A stretch of 64,000 nucleotides of DNA from contig JALBYF010000028.1 in the NCBI GenBank assembly GCA_023212725.1, positions 164,931-228,930 on the forward strand, written 5' to 3'. Shown one piece after another: positions 9,401-22,508 of the stretch. Each line of letters starts with the position of its first letter. Position 1 is the stretch's first letter. The DNA is from Tranzscheliella williamsii (taxonomy: Eukaryota; Basidiomycota; Ustilaginomycetes; Ustilaginales; Ustilaginaceae). The notes beneath the pieces were generated by a model that ran no database searches, was not told the origin of the DNA, and was given only the letters and a program-made list of their open reading frames with translations. A program made the translations under genes and the position numbers.

Positions 9401-12400
9401 GCCGAACCAGGTTGGTCAGCATAAGTCGGTGAGCAAGTTCGGACTTGTCGTCGATGCCATCGATCTCTCGGCCATTCTCGGAGATAGCTGCGAAAGGAAC
9501 GACAAAGTCGAGATCAAGGTCAAGGGTGCCGTAGATGTACTTGACGAGGTTGTCGACATCCTGCTTCGAGGCCTGATTGAAGGGTACAACGGTGAGAGTG
9601 GAGCCTCGCGAACCGACCTCCTGGTAGATCCGCTGATAGTACTCCACAACGCTTCGACTGTAGCTTGAGGTGGTGATCACAACCCGGGCCCCGCCAGCGA
9701 GAAGACCCTTGACGACCTCAACGCCGATGGAGGCCTTACCAACGCCGGTAAGAAGAGCGTTTCGGCCCTTGAAAGAGACACCTTGGGAAGCCATCTCGCC
9801 GAGGATGTCCAGGTAGACCGAGGTCAGCTTTCGACTAAGTTGCCACTGGCCAGCAACCTTTCTCTTGACGTGGAGGAAAGGAGTTCGGTCTTCGGGAACA
9901 GCGGCTTCTGATACCTGAGGTCGCTGGGCGTTGGAGCTGAGTCTGCGGTTGCGAGGGGCTTGTCGGACAGGCGTTCGAGCCTGACGAGCAGGACCAAGCG
10001 ATCGAACGACCTCAGCGTACAAGCTCTTGATGGTTGCCTTACCGAGTTTGCTGACGGACGGCTCGTTTCGGATGAGCGTCCAGAGCTTGGCGACGTTCTC
10101 CTGAGCTTTATCAAGGTTGATCTGGCTGCCAGCGCCGATGAGTCTGCTGCCGGCGGCCATTTCTTTGACGTAAGCTTCAAGCTTTCGAACGCCAGCCCGC
10201 TTCACCTCATTATAGACAATGTTACCGCGAGCGTCAATCTCGGTGTGAGGCGCAGTAGGTGCATGGACCTCCTTGTACACGGCATCCTCAGAGCACGCTT
10301 CGCGACAGTTGTCGATGAGCATCTGACCGTACTCCTTGGCTAGAGCGAAGGTGGGTCCTTGCTCAGCGTTGATCTGGTCGATGTGGAACTGCATGTATCG
10401 GAGCAAGCTCGGGTCGGCACGGTTCATCAAAGTGATACATCGTGCAGTAATCTCTCGGTCGACAGTGGTCAGTCGCCCGTAGATGATGTCGTAAAGAAGT
10501 GTCATGGCATCCTGACGCGCCCAGTTCCAGTAAGAGCTAAAGTGTCGCACCTTCTTATCAGTAAATTTGGGCAGGATGCCATTGGTGTAGACGTCGCCAT
10601 GCTCGGCAGCGATGGCGTCAAGCTGAGCCTGAGCAGCCTCGAGCTCGGCCTTGGTGCTCTCGGCAAGCCGGCCGCTGGCTCGACCGTCCATGTTGAGGTA
10701 TCGCTCCAAAACCTGGATCTGTCGTCGGACGTGCTCATCCTGTTGAGCCTTCAGCTTGTCCAACTCCTCGCTGCTGATGGCGACACCCCCGGAGCCTCCG
10801 CCTCCGCCGCCAGACCCAGCTTGACTAAGGCTGATGCCGGCCTGCGAAGCGTAGACCTGAGCAACCGAGTCGAGCCAAGCCTTTGCATCGGCCTCAGAGC
10901 CAAGTCGTTTTGCTGGCTCCATAGTGATGGCGACCAACAGAACACCATCCGTGCGCCCAGCGCCAAGACCCCAAGCCTTCTGCAGATGCGACTTGACCGA
11001 CGACAGGTTGAAACCACCTGGCAGCTTACCACCGACGGTTCGGGTGACAAGGCTGGAGGTGGTTTTGCCAAGAGAGCCGCTGTATCCAGCCTGCAACGCG
11101 CTTCCAAGCTCCTCTAGAGGGAGCTCCTCACCTCGTTCGGGCAAGTTGCCAAACTCTGTTTATCACAAGATATGTAGCAGGGGACAAACAACAGGATATT
11201 AGCGTCACGAGGAGCTAAGATGACCACCGAAAAAATGAGAACTTACCAGCCAAGAGATCGGAAACGAGCTCATTGCTAAGAACCGACTTTCCTCCGACAG
11301 AGTCCTTGATAGATTTGGAGAGGGGAACCTCGGCAATGTTCTTCTTGAGCTTCTGGGCCAGGATAGCCCGAACAGTGTCAACAGCCTTCAAAGGCTCGTC
11401 GGGGACGTCGGCAGCCGCCACACCGCCAGCTGCAGGCGCAGGTGGTGGGCTTGCTGCAGCAGCAACAGCGATGGCAGGGGCAGCGGCTGCTTCGACGGCA
11501 GCAGCGGCCGGCGCTGCTTCGGCTTCGCCTTCCTCGTCGGCAAACGCATAGTAAAGAGCCTCCTTGTCCTTGCTCGAACAGAGCATGACTCGCTTCCGGC
11601 CCTGGGCTAGATCAATGGCCGAATACTTCAGGTTCTGAGTTCGCTTGGCCATGCCGACAAGAGTAGGACTAGGACCGAACTCGACGAGACGCTCAAAGTT
11701 GTAGTCAGTAAACATGATGTCCTGGGTTTCGATCCATCGAACGGGCGAGGCGAACTGGTAGGCAAGGAGTTCCACCACCAGGGTAGCTGTGAGCCGCTGG
11801 ATCTTCTCGGGCGACTCCCACTCGTCCTTCTCCCAGTTCTTGAGCACCTTGTCTAGACGGGGCGAATCAGTTTGAGCGAGGATCAGCTCGGCATAGGCCT
11901 TTGAAAGTTCAAACGGCGAAGCAACCAAGTTGGGGATGTACCGGCCGACCAGGAGCTGAGGTCGAATCGCATCGACATTGATTCTCTTAGAGAGATAGGC
12001 TCGGAAGGGAGCGACACCACCAGTAAGGTACCTGGAGTGAAAGGGCACGTCGATTCCTGGAAGAGGAATGGTGGCAAAGCCGCGCTTTAGCTCGATGCGG
12101 CCTTTCTTTTCCTCTTCAAGCGCTGCGGAAAGCACCTCCCGGACGATTTCGGCCAACTTCTCGCGAACCTCCTCAATCGTCATAATCTCGTTGAGTTTCT
12201 TGAGGTCGATTTTCTGGACTTTGATAAAGTTCAAGACATTGCCCAGGGTCGTGAGTGCGACCAGATCACCAGCGGTGACGTACTGCTGTCCGGCAACGTT
12301 GTGATTAACAATTTGGAGCAGTCGGCCCGACTCCTTGCTGATGGAATCGACGATTTCTGAAAGTGCCTGACCGGCAAAGGATGGGTTGCCCTCTCCGACG

Positions 12401-15400
12401 ATTCGAATGGGGTTGCAAGCCATCATGGCATAGTTGGAGGCGCCGGTGACGGGGTCTCGCTGAACGCAGTTCTGCATCGAGAGACCTCGGTAGAACACAA
12501 CGTCACAGAGCGACTTGACTTCGAGAACACTGGCGACGGCAGCTAGAGAGGCGTACTCTCCGAGGGAGTGGCCAGCGAAGGCGGCATCGGGAGTAATAAG
12601 GCCGCGCTGCTTCATGTCCCGGAAAGCGCTAAGCTCAACGAGCACAAGCGCGATCTGGGCGAACTGGGTGGCAAAGAGAAGGCCTTTGGGAGATTGGAAA
12701 GTGTAGCTCTGGCTCGATGAGGTGATCTCCGGGAACAGAGGTAAGGTGATCGTGTTACCATCGGTATCGGTGGATTCGTAGGTCATAGACATGTACCGCT
12801 CCCGGATGGTGTGACCTCGGACACCACCAAAGTGAATAGTCTTGGTGAGAGGATTCTGGTTGATAATTTCGAGAATGCTGAAACCCATAGTGCTGCGCAG
12901 GTGGCCATCTGCTTCATCCCAAAGGGCTTTGGCGGTAGGGCTTGAGTTATAAAGGTCCATACCCATACCCTGCTCCTGCGAACCTTGACCGGTGAAAACG
13001 TAGACGGTGGCTGGCTGCTTGACTTCGGCTTGACCGTCAATGACCTTGTCGCCATTCTGATTGAAGGTTTCGACCTTGATGACCTTGTTTCCGTTCCGCA
13101 TAGCAACATGGCGCAGCTTAACGGAAAGCTCGTCACCGGGTAGAACCATGCCGACAAAAGTAGCATCGAAGGAGAGGCATCGATCGGGATAGCCTTCCGC
13201 AGCAACGACCTCAACAAATTTCCGCGAAGCCGCACTGGAGAAGAGGCCATGTGTAATGGTCCCGGGCAATGAGGCGAAAGAGGAGAAGTAAGGGTTCTGA
13301 CGGAATCGAATCATCGAATAGAGGGAAACCAGTGTCAGCACGCGATCCTATCTAGGGACAAGCTACCGGGGTACTTACGATGTGGATGGGGTTGAAATCT
13401 CCGGAAACCTTGGAGTAAGGCTCGTTGGTGGCAGGGGCGACAAATGTCGTGGGCACATCAGAATCGCCGATAGTGAAACCGGTTTCAAGGGGAACTACTC
13501 CGCCGGTAGAGGCTGCGCCGTTTCGCTTGATGTACTCGATAACGGGGTTGCCGTAACTGACAGAGTCGGCGGAGTATTGAATCTCTCCAACCTTGATGAG
13601 ATCGTCCTTGAAGTCCCGAATAAAAGCACCGCCAGTCACCTCGACATCAGAATAGGAATTGCTGTCTTTATATCTGAGCAGGTTGTCGATGCTGATATGA
13701 AGAGTGGTACCAGGAGCCAAGGGCTGAGGAGCCACCCAATCAAACCATTCCTTGGACAGAAGGACCGTAGCGTCTGCCTTGCTCTTGACCTCCATGGTAA
13801 AGTCGCTGTGAGAAGTTTCGAAGCACGTGTCGAAATCGGTGAATCGTCCTCGGAAGAAGAAGCTGGAAACGACGGAAATGGCGGGTGCAAGGTTACCGCT
13901 AGAGTCTTTGCGGGAAACGATGCCAGTAACGCTAACAGACTTTCCAGTGTCAGAGATCTTGATGCTGCTAGCGTGAGCCTTGGCGGTACACACGTCACCA
14001 GCTTGGAGTGGAAGAGCGTTGTCAACAACCTTGAAGGAATTGCTCAAATGCACGAGGCTGAGCAAGTCTGCATCGCAACTGGCCATGAGGGCTTGCATGA
14101 TCGCCTCCCACCCGGCCACAATGGCGAAGTCCATGGGAGCCTGACCCTTGGTAAACACTTCACCGCGATTCTCGACAATGGCGCAGAACTTGCGAATAGA
14201 GGCATCGTCAAGCGACTTGGTCGGACTTTGGAACTCCTTAATGGAAGCAAGCTGGGATGAAGCCGGCATGTCGGCGTGGAACCAGAGCTGCCAGTAGAAT
14301 TGCTTGATCCTATCGTTTCGGCCTTCCATGACCTCGTGGATGGAAGCGAATGGCTGATCAGGCCGGTAGATGAAGTAGAAGTGGAGAGGAACAGCCTCGC
14401 CAAGCCTCTCTTCAAAGAGTGTCACCTGGATCTTGGCAGCATCAGTAACCTTGGTGATTTCAATAGCCTTGAAGGTATCATCATGCCTGCCGAACGAACG
14501 AGCAGCGCCGAAAAGGGCCAGACCGGTGGGTAACCCATCTGCACCGTAGTAGACCTTAGCAGTCTGGTTTTTGCGTGGAGCAAGCATCCGCAGCATTGGG
14601 TTGTCGGCATAGTTCTTGCCTTGCACTATACTGACGTTTCGAAGCAGAGCGCGCAACCAGCTGGTCCGGCTGGTTGCGAGGATCTCAAGCCATTCTCTGG
14701 TGTCAGGAACCTGCTTGCCAATCGTGAAAGTCTTGGTGCTGCCTTCAACGGAGCTAGTAATACCGGAGGCGGAAAGGAACTTGGCCTCGTTGATGGGAAG
14801 GACATCGCTGGAAACATAGTCAGCGACTGGCACGTTGCTCTCGTCGTTGTTGTAGTACTTGGCGAGGATCTTGGCGACAAGTTCCTTCTCGATATCTCCA
14901 AGCATCTCTCCGGCCGGAACATTTGCCTTTTTGCAATGCTGAACAGCAACAGAACCTTGAAGGATGATGACCTTCTGAGCATCCTGGTCGACAACGGCAT
15001 CCAAGTCCTCCGACTGCCACAGCGAGTCCTTCTTGAAGAGGGTCTGGAAACTGTCGCCGAGCTCCGGGATGAATGGAACAGGCTTCTGGCCTCGCCGCTG
15101 GCAGATGGCAAGGAAATAGCCGACATCCTCTGCGGCCAGTCGAATCTCCTTGGCGCCACTGTATTCAGCGAAGAAAGTCTCGACAAACGCAGCGGGATCC
15201 TTGTTAAGAATTGAATACGTCTGGAGAAGCGATTCCTTTTTGCCCGCGGTCTCGATGCCGGCGAATCGTTCCTCTACGCGACGACACCAGTCGCCAAAGA
15301 GCTTCTTCAACGAGGCGTCAATCCAGCGACTCTGGTGGCTAACAAACAGGAGCTGGAGCATACGTCGAGTGACCTCCTCGTAGGTCATGTCAGCAACGTT

Positions 15401-18400
15401 AGGCAGAGCCGTACCGTCAAGCTTGGCGGCGAACCAAGGCTTCTGGAAGTCCTTGTTTAGGCGCTCAATGATCCAGCTCTTCTTCTCCGAAAGCCATAAA
15501 CGTTGCTTCTCACGAGGGAGGGAGAAAAGCTGGTCGTCAAGCTGTCGCCACAGCGCGGCAGCTCGGTTGTGTACATAGCTGATGCTTTCACCAAGCTCAG
15601 AGTTGCAGGTGATAGTGCCACCAGCGCCTTTGCCGTAAGTGTCTTGCCACTTGTCGTCACCGCATCCGGGGGTGTCGACCAGCAACTGCTTGACAGCATC
15701 GGCAGTAGCGGCCTCCTTAGCAATGAGCATCCAGGAAGCAAAGAGGAAGGCAGAGAATGGCATAGGAGCGTAGCCGAGTTTGACCGACCATTCACCAGTC
15801 AGGTATGGCCAGACGCCTTCAGCATCACCGAAACCGGAGCCGCCGACGAGGACGAGATTTTTGTGCTTTCGCAGGCTGCCGTAGGTCTGCAGGATGGGTT
15901 GATGGAAATCCTCGGTGGAGTGATGGCCACCAGCTCGCCCTCCGGTCCATTGGCAAATGATCTTAAAATCAGGGTTGGCAGCAGCAATAGCGGCAACCGA
16001 TCGAAGACCATCGGCTGTACCAGGCTTGAATCCAACGTACTCGATACCGGCCGCCTTGAGACCGTCAATGATCTCCTTGGCCTTCTCAGTTGAGGGAATG
16101 CCGGCAGCGACTGTGAAACCCTTACAGGGGAAACCTTCACGTCGCAACTGGCCCCAGAGAGGATACTGCCAGCCGAAGCGTCGCTGGTCGATGAAGAGCC
16201 CATTGAGATCGAGACCGTTACCAGGCTCGAGCTTATCAAGGATTTCATTGGCACGATTGCGGAGGCCAGCTTCGCTGTGCAATCCACCGCCGGCAAGCTC
16301 GCACACGTAGCCGGCGTTCAGGACCGCAGCGTTGATGTCGGCACTGACGGTGGTGGGGGTCATACCTCCGACCATCAAGATCCCGCGACCAGTGGTTCGG
16401 GAATACGGGGTGTCAATCTTGATGCCGTTCTTGGTCTTGACAAGACGTGGGATCCACACATCTTCCCATCGCTCTTCGAAGCGAGTGCTAGCAGCGCTGT
16501 AGAGCTCGGAGCTATGCGGGTGGGTGCCGCTTGGAATGATCACTCGAACCCCTCGGCCCTCGAGATTGCGAGAGGTAAGACCCCCAATGCCAGAAAGACC
16601 ACCGGTGCCAAAGTCGATGAGATGGGTAGCGGTCTTGGGAAGATCTGTGGCCTTAGACCAGTAAATGTGCTTGACGAAGATCTGGTCGGCGATGCTCTTC
16701 AGAATTTGTTCGGAAGAGTAGGTGGCAAGATCGGTGCCATCCTCGGTGTTCTTGACAGGGACCTTGAGATCATCGGCGCTCCAGACAGTAGAGCGACCGG
16801 CGTAATCTTCGCGTAGCATCTTTTCGGTGGCCCCGTTGAGATAGGCGGAGTGATAGGGCACGCCGACAGGTAGGAAGTTCATTCGGAAAGCGGCCTTGCG
16901 CTTGCTGAAGGGGACCTTGCCCTGGTCAGCTCCGGACTCGGCTCGGACGGCTCGAAGACTGCCAACAAGACCGACGAGAGCCTTGGGGAAGCCGGTGACG
17001 ATAAAGTTCCGGGGTCCGTTGAAGAGAGAGATACAGACGGCCTGGGATTCGGGAAGATGACTGTTGGTCTTCTCGATGTGTTTTTGCAAGGCGCTCTGGT
17101 TCAAGCCAGTTACAGCAAGCATTGGCGTGGGCTCGCCTTCGCCTCCCTCGATGGTATCCTTGACGAGGGCAGGGTCGATGGAGAGTGCCGGGAATGACTC
17201 TTGACCGCGCTTACCGACGTGGAAGAGGAGCTCGAGGGCCTTGAGAACATTTTGTGTCAAGCTGTCAAGACTATCCGAAGCAGATAGAACAACAGCCGAG
17301 ATGATACCTTGCGAGTGTCCAGTGGCGCTCTTGAGCTGAGATCGGAATACAGCGGGTGAAAGGCCCGAGGCTCGTACGCTGACGAGGAACTGAGTAATCT
17401 GGGTCAGGCCGATCAAAGGCACGCTGAGCGGGACACTCGCAAGATAGCTGGTAGCAGGCTCCGGGACTGCCCCGGTCAACCAGCCAACAACATTGATCCC
17501 ATGCGTGTAGTAGCTACCAAAGCCCTGGTTGGTGGCATCCTCGACAAGCTTATCGAAGACAGGCTGGGCCGCCTCGAGCAATGGCTGGATCAGAGGGCGG
17601 TAAGTGTCAAAGAGGTTCTGCAGCTCTTTGAAGTAAACCTATACATGGCAGAAAGGGTAAAGAAAGATGTGGTCAGGTCACCTGGTCATTATTCTTCGTT
17701 GTGTGAGCCACGCTGGCGAACAGGAACCGTCAGTACTCGCTCGTCACCAATCCAGCTGATGAGGTTAAGCCGTTGTTCTGGTAGCGAGCCCCACAGCATA
17801 ACGTTCTCAGCTATCTGTTAGGTCTACATGGACCCCAAGCTTTTCCCAAAGAAAAAAAAGTCGGATGGGGCCTGCTTAGGCGCGTGGCGTGTCGAGCGTG
17901 GGGGATGAGCAAATCTCTCGGAGCCCTCTGCGTCCCAAAAGAAGCAAACCGAGCAGGAACGCGCGAAGCGACCAAAAAAGTTACCGCGACAAGCTCGGCT
18001 ATAACGGCGACTCGACGTCACAAGGGTACATAGCACCGGTGTCGCCTCTAGCGCCATGCCATAGACGGTAGCTTGTATCTAACACGAGCAGCTCGGACCG
18101 GATGCCCCCATGGGCGGACCGCTAAAAGACCACTTACCTCGTTGTTGCCTTGGCCGCCAAAGACAGCGTGGACTTCGGCCTTGCCCTGATCCGAAAGTGC
18201 AAATAGTTGGGGTGTCTTGAGAGCTGGCTTGACCTTGCCAATGCTTTCGAGCCGGGCAAAGGCCTCAAAAAAGCTGCGAAGGATCGGGGTCCGCAGATCA
18301 GTGTCCAAAGTGGCGATCAGATCGTGAATGCTCTTATCCTCGCCCAGGATCTCCTCGTTGAAGTGGATCCAGCTGTAGTGGAGGACATTGAGCTCGTGAC

Positions 18401-18770
18401 TGGAGCTCTTAGCAGAGGTACGCGAGGCGAGGAAGCCGAGGAATTTGGCAGCAAGGCTGATCCTAGCCTGCATGATGCCCTTGGCGCTGTCAATGACTTC
18501 GTCCTGTTCTTCCTGGACTTCGAGGATATCTGCCTCCGCAGGAGAAGCAGCAAGCGATCGTTGAAAATCTTCGCGGAGCACATCGGCGGCAATCCAAGCG
18601 TCAAAAGGGGACGATGGAACCGCTATTTGCACCTCAAGGCCTGTCCTCGAGGTGAGCGTGAGGGGCCGCAAATGAGCGCCATTGCCGTTAGCACCAGCGC
18701 CAGCCTGGCTGCTGGTGTCGGAAAGCTCGACAAAGCTGTCATCCGAAGGGGTTTGCTTGAAAGAAGACAT
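6405..18770 (-). CDS. Fused type I fatty acid synthase (beta-alpha), 4 exons
   Basis: Cytosolic synthesis of long-chain acyl-CoA from acetyl-CoA, malonyl-CoA and NADPH. Exons are 18770-18138, 17638-13379, 13296-11247 and 11155-6405, giving 11,694 nt and 3,897 residues. All introns are GT-AG (499, 82 and 91 bp), and every join restores conserved sequence (GGQGNNE/VYFKELQ; SGDFNPIHI/NPYF; SDLLA/EFGNLPERGEEL). Domain order: acetyltransferase with GHSQG (Ser about 320), enoyl reductase (GGMTPTT, ELAGGG), hotdog dehydratase with the NPIH motif at the exon 2/3 junction, malonyl/palmitoyl transferase with GHSLGEY (Ser about 1875), acyl carrier protein with GGKS (Ser about 2302, interrupted by intron 3), ketoreductase (LLTGVGKASIG, about 2781), ketosynthase (GACATA, Cys about 3402) and phosphopantetheine transferase (VGIDCE, about 3783). 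Separate FAS1 and FAS2 in yeast total about the same length. ATG 18770 is preferred over the non-ATG upstream frame. Confidence 0.96.
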
Positions 18771-21194
18771 GATAACACGGCAAGATGGACAGGAGATGCG
18801 GAATGGACGCGGTGTCGGTACGGTAGAGAGTAGCTGTCCGTCAGGCAACTAGTCTTCTAGCGGGGCGCGTGGCGAGTCGTACAAAGAGATGGTAAGGGTC
18901 TCGTGGCCAAAGGCGTTGAAACTGTGTTCAGGGTTGCAAAGTGCTTGGGTCTCCGGTCGTCAGGCGAAGGCAAAGCGGCGCAGAAATGATATTTAAAGAA
19001 AACCTTGTCCGTGGTCACCGGTCGTGGTTTTGTTCGAGAGGGAGTTGCTGCTGGGAATGGCGGGCAAGATCAAGGCTGTTCTAGTAAAGTCGGTCAAAAC
19101 TGTAGAAAAAGCAGCAAAGCTTGCAACGGAAATGATATCAGCGGGGGAAATGATGTGGTGCGGGAAAGACGTGGTGGTGGTGGATGTAAGTGGGATGCAA
19201 AGCTAAGGTGGCAAAGTGGAAGGTGTGTTCCTGTCGCCGACCCACTCAAGGCCGGGGTAAGCTGGATGTGTGGATATATTCGATGGGAGGTTTCCCAACA
19301 AGCTTAATTGCAAGGGGCAATCTAACGGCGAAATGTTGCTGGCGCTTTGCAACGCTGCGTAGGGTGCAGGTCTGTGTGTAACTTTTTTGGATGCGGCAAA
19401 GTCAGAATGGACGGGCCCGTCAGCACCCAAAGCTTGGCCACGCGCACTTCTCTCACTTCTTGGTTTCCGCTCTTGCATACATCCAACCAAAGTTGCCACT
19501 GCAACGCTCAAACTTGTGACTTTCCAAGCGCAATCTCCCCACCCATCCAAAAGCGGCCCTCTCGCACCAGACGCTTTCTATCCGAATTGAGGCTTCACCC
19601 TTGCCGTGTATACCCGCTCTCCGGGCTTTTGCCCACTCCCCCTGTCCCGATCTGTGAGATGGTGCTATTGGTTGCCTCCCGACACGTTTCCTTTGCTGGG
19701 TCGCTCAGGCGTTTGATCGATAGTCATCTAGTAGAGACGGGATCGTATACATTTTTGCGCGTAACCATGTGAAGGTCAGCGGTGCCCCGGAAGGTGCTGT
19801 ATGGAGACTGCCCGAGCTTGTTGGCGCCGAGAGAGGCGAGGATGATACATACGAATGGTCTGCTTTGGCCATCCGCACATCGATACGGCAGCGAGAAGCA
19901 TTTTTTGATATGCGGATGTTCGCATTTTCGCGGTTGGCCCTCCTCCACCTGTCCAGGCACGGACCGTTTTCGACCGGGCTCTTTAAGTTAACGCACAATT
20001 CTTCTGCACCCAATCATCAACAGATAAGCTGATCTCTCCCGCAGTTGTGCCGACAGCAGCAGCAGCAGCAGCTCCTCTTATGCCGGTTGCGGTCTGCGGT
20101 CTTCTAACCGCACGAGGACGAAAGATGGCCCGGTCCAAGAAAGACCCAGAGACGAGACAAAGGTATACGCAGGTGCTACAGTGCCAGCACCTTCGTAACC
20201 CTAACCTCCCGCTGAGCTCATTGTTGAAGTTTTCCTTGCATCACTATGGCTGTACTCGTTCAATTCGCGAGCTGTTCCGGCCTCAATTTATAGAAAAGAG
20301 TGTGCATATATGGGGGTGGGGATCGGTCTCCCATCCCCACTCACTCAGGCAATGGATGGACCTAAGCTCGGTCGACCGTTGCCACTTACGACTGACTAGA
20401 GGAACTTCGGCTTAAGCGTCGATGTTGGGAGGGACAAATGATTGCTTCAGGGTCCAACTGCGCCACGGATCTCACAGACGGCCCTTTCTTTTTTGTTCCG
20501 CTTGGCTTTACAAGCGCTGAGCATAGGCTAGCGCTTATCCATATTTGCCCCAAACTCACAAATTTCCAAGCAAGCCACGTCTACCCAAAAATTGCAACTT
20601 CTCCATACAAGGCAGGCGAGCCGTAACCGCAGCCCGCAGACAAGCCTCCATCTTGGCAAGGGTCCGCGGAAGCGCATGTGCTGGCAGTCTCATCTAGCCC
20701 GCACATTTGTCCACGCAACAACACCGTAGGCACAGAGCCCGGTGCGCACAGCCCTGATAGGCAAGCCGTAAAGGAGCGTGATCCGCAAGCCGATTTCCGA
20801 CCACGCAGTGGCGAAGCCAAGGAAAGCATGTTAAGTTTAGGTTCGATTACATACTACCCCGCACACACGGCCGACAGAGCTGGTGGTTCCACTTCGCAGT
20901 GTGGCCATTCTGGGCTTCGGAAGGTGAGGGACAAGGGTGTTTGTGCAAGCAAGACTTTCAGTCCGAAGATCTCGCCGGCTAAAAAATTCCCAGCGGGTCA
21001 TAGCGTCTATCGGCTGTGGCTTCTTCCAACCGGGCCACCTCAGACGTCAGCATCACACTGCCCTGTACGCCAAACAGCCATCGCTGCCGTTACTCGCCAA
21101 AGACAAGTCTGCCCTGCCCTGCTCAGCATCTGCTGCCGCGTCGGTGCCCAAGTAACACAGCAAGCAGCACGTACCGGACGACGGCAAAGTCACG
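18771..21194. other. Long gene-free region upstream of FAS
   Basis: About 2.4 kb between the divergent FAS and LETM1-like genes. It holds a TTTAAATA-like element on the minus strand near 18985-18995 (possible FAS core promoter), a CAG run of about six copies at 20053-20072 and scattered short ORFs without family features or codon bias. No tRNA was found. It is probably shared regulatory DNA and may hide a noncoding transcript. Confidence 0.4.
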
Positions 21195-22508
21195 ATGCAT
21201 TCGTCTCGGGCCGTTCGAAGCATTGCGCGGTCGCACACATCGCCGTATGTCGGCGCAGCATTACGGCAACCGGCCCTTGCAGCGTCGGCGGGCGTGGCGT
21301 TAGCACCGTCCAGCTCGGAGCTCTGCGCGCAAGCTGCGCTGATGTCGCGTCGACAGCGTCTCCTCTTCACTGCGGTACGCAGCCTGCATCAAACGCATTC
21401 TCGATTACAACCCGAGAAACCGCCGTCTCCTTCCAAGTCAAAGCCTCAGCCAGCCTCTTCAGAGGAGCTAGTATCGTCAGAAACATCCTCCGATAAGAGC
21501 GTCACAGCGGAGAAGCCGCAAAAGTCGCTCTCTGATCGGGCGAAAGAGCTGTGGGCGACAGCCAAGTATCTCTTCAAGTTCTACTTTAATGGTGTCAAGC
21601 AGATCTGGGCGAACCGGACAAGAGTAAAGGAGGTACAGGCTCGAGTACAGGCTGGTGGATTAGCGCTCACGCGCGACGAGTTTCAATTGATACGCACCCA
21701 CAAAGCCGACATGAAGAAACTACCGCTCTTTCTCTTTATCTTGTTGATTCTGGAAGAGGCGCTGCCGCTAGTGGTGATCTGGGCACCCTCGCTGCTACCG
21801 TCCACCTGTGTGCTACCGTCCCAGCTTGCCAAGATTAGGATGGGAGACGAGGTCAAGCGCGCAGAAGCGTACCAGCAGCTGCGGCAGGTCGACACCGTTC
21901 AGTCGCTGCTGCCCGTCGTCGAGGAGGGGGGCAAGGCGCTGCAGCTTGCGGAACAGCACAGGGCGGCGGATGCGGATCCTCTGGCAGCGCTGTCGAGCGA
22001 GCAGCTTGCACGGCTCGCTAAGATGTTTCAGCTTTCGACGTGGGGGGGCGGGGCGATGGTGCGACGCCGGCTGGATGCGCATCTCGCTTATCTTCGCGAG
22101 GATGACGGGATGATGTCGGCAGACGGCGGTTCGCGGTACGTTCCGCAGCACGCGGACGATCTCGCCAAGGCGTGCGCCGAGCGCGGCCTCAGAGCGACCG
22201 GCGCAGAGCAGAAGGACCTCTACGAGTCGCTCCGCACCTGGCTGCGCTACACGACGCGCAACCCCGAAACCCGCACCCTCTCCAACGCCACCGCCGCCCT
22301 CCTCCCACTTCAACTGTACAACCCCACTGCACTGCACCACATTCAGAGCGAACTCGACGCTGAAAACCAGCGCGGCCTCATCGCTAAAACTAAAGACGTC
22401 CTCAAGGAAGTCGTCGACGAGGAGAAGAAGGTCCTCACCCGCGACGAGAAGCTCAAGCACGAGTCCCAGGCCGCAGAACACGCTCGCGCCGCCCCGCGCC
22501 AAAAATAG
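21195..22508 (+). CDS. LETM1/Mdm38-like mitochondrial inner membrane protein
   Basis: Single exon, 437 residues. The N-terminus (MHSSRAVRSIARSH, many Arg/Ser/Ala and no acids) looks like a mitochondrial presequence. Then comes a charged segment (KELWATAKYLFKFYFNGVKQ), typical just before the LETM1 domain, and the LETM1 signature LTRDEFQLIRTHKADMKKLP followed by one transmembrane helix at about 177-197. The C-terminal part fits the ribosome-binding LETM1 domain and ends in a Lys/Glu-rich helix. Family members support K+/H+ exchange and attach mitoribosomes to the inner membrane. It is shorter than canonical LETM1 (500-700 residues), so it may be the shorter fungal paralogue. G-rich sense strand flips to C-rich near 22200-22230. 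It converges on the Ubc8 gene. Confidence 0.85.
   Translation: MHSSRAVRSIARSHTSPYVGAALRQPALAASAGVALAPSSSELCAQAALMSRRQRLLFTAVRSLHQTHSRLQPEKPPSPSKSKPQPASSEELVSSETSSDKSVTAEKPQKSLSDRAKELWATAKYLFKFYFNGVKQIWANRTRVKEVQARVQAGGLALTRDEFQLIRTHKADMKKLPLFLFILLILEEALPLVVIWAPSLLPSTCVLPSQLAKIRMGDEVKRAEAYQQLRQVDTVQSLLPVVEEGGKALQLAEQHRAADADPLAALSSEQLARLAKMFQLSTWGGGAMVRRRLDAHLAYLREDDGMMSADGGSRYVPQHADDLAKACAERGLRATGAEQKDLYESLRTWLRYTTRNPETRTLSNATAALLPLQLYNPTALHHIQSELDAENQRGLIAKTKDVLKEVVDEEKKVLTRDEKLKHESQAAEHARAAPRQK

Noticed and set aside
20836..20860. GGTTCGATTAC, resembling a tRNA T-loop
   Set aside because: No matching A box, acceptor stem or anticodon arm around it.
20678..21496. 272-codon ORF overlapping the LETM1-like start
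   Set aside because: Out of frame with the recognised protein and without domain features.
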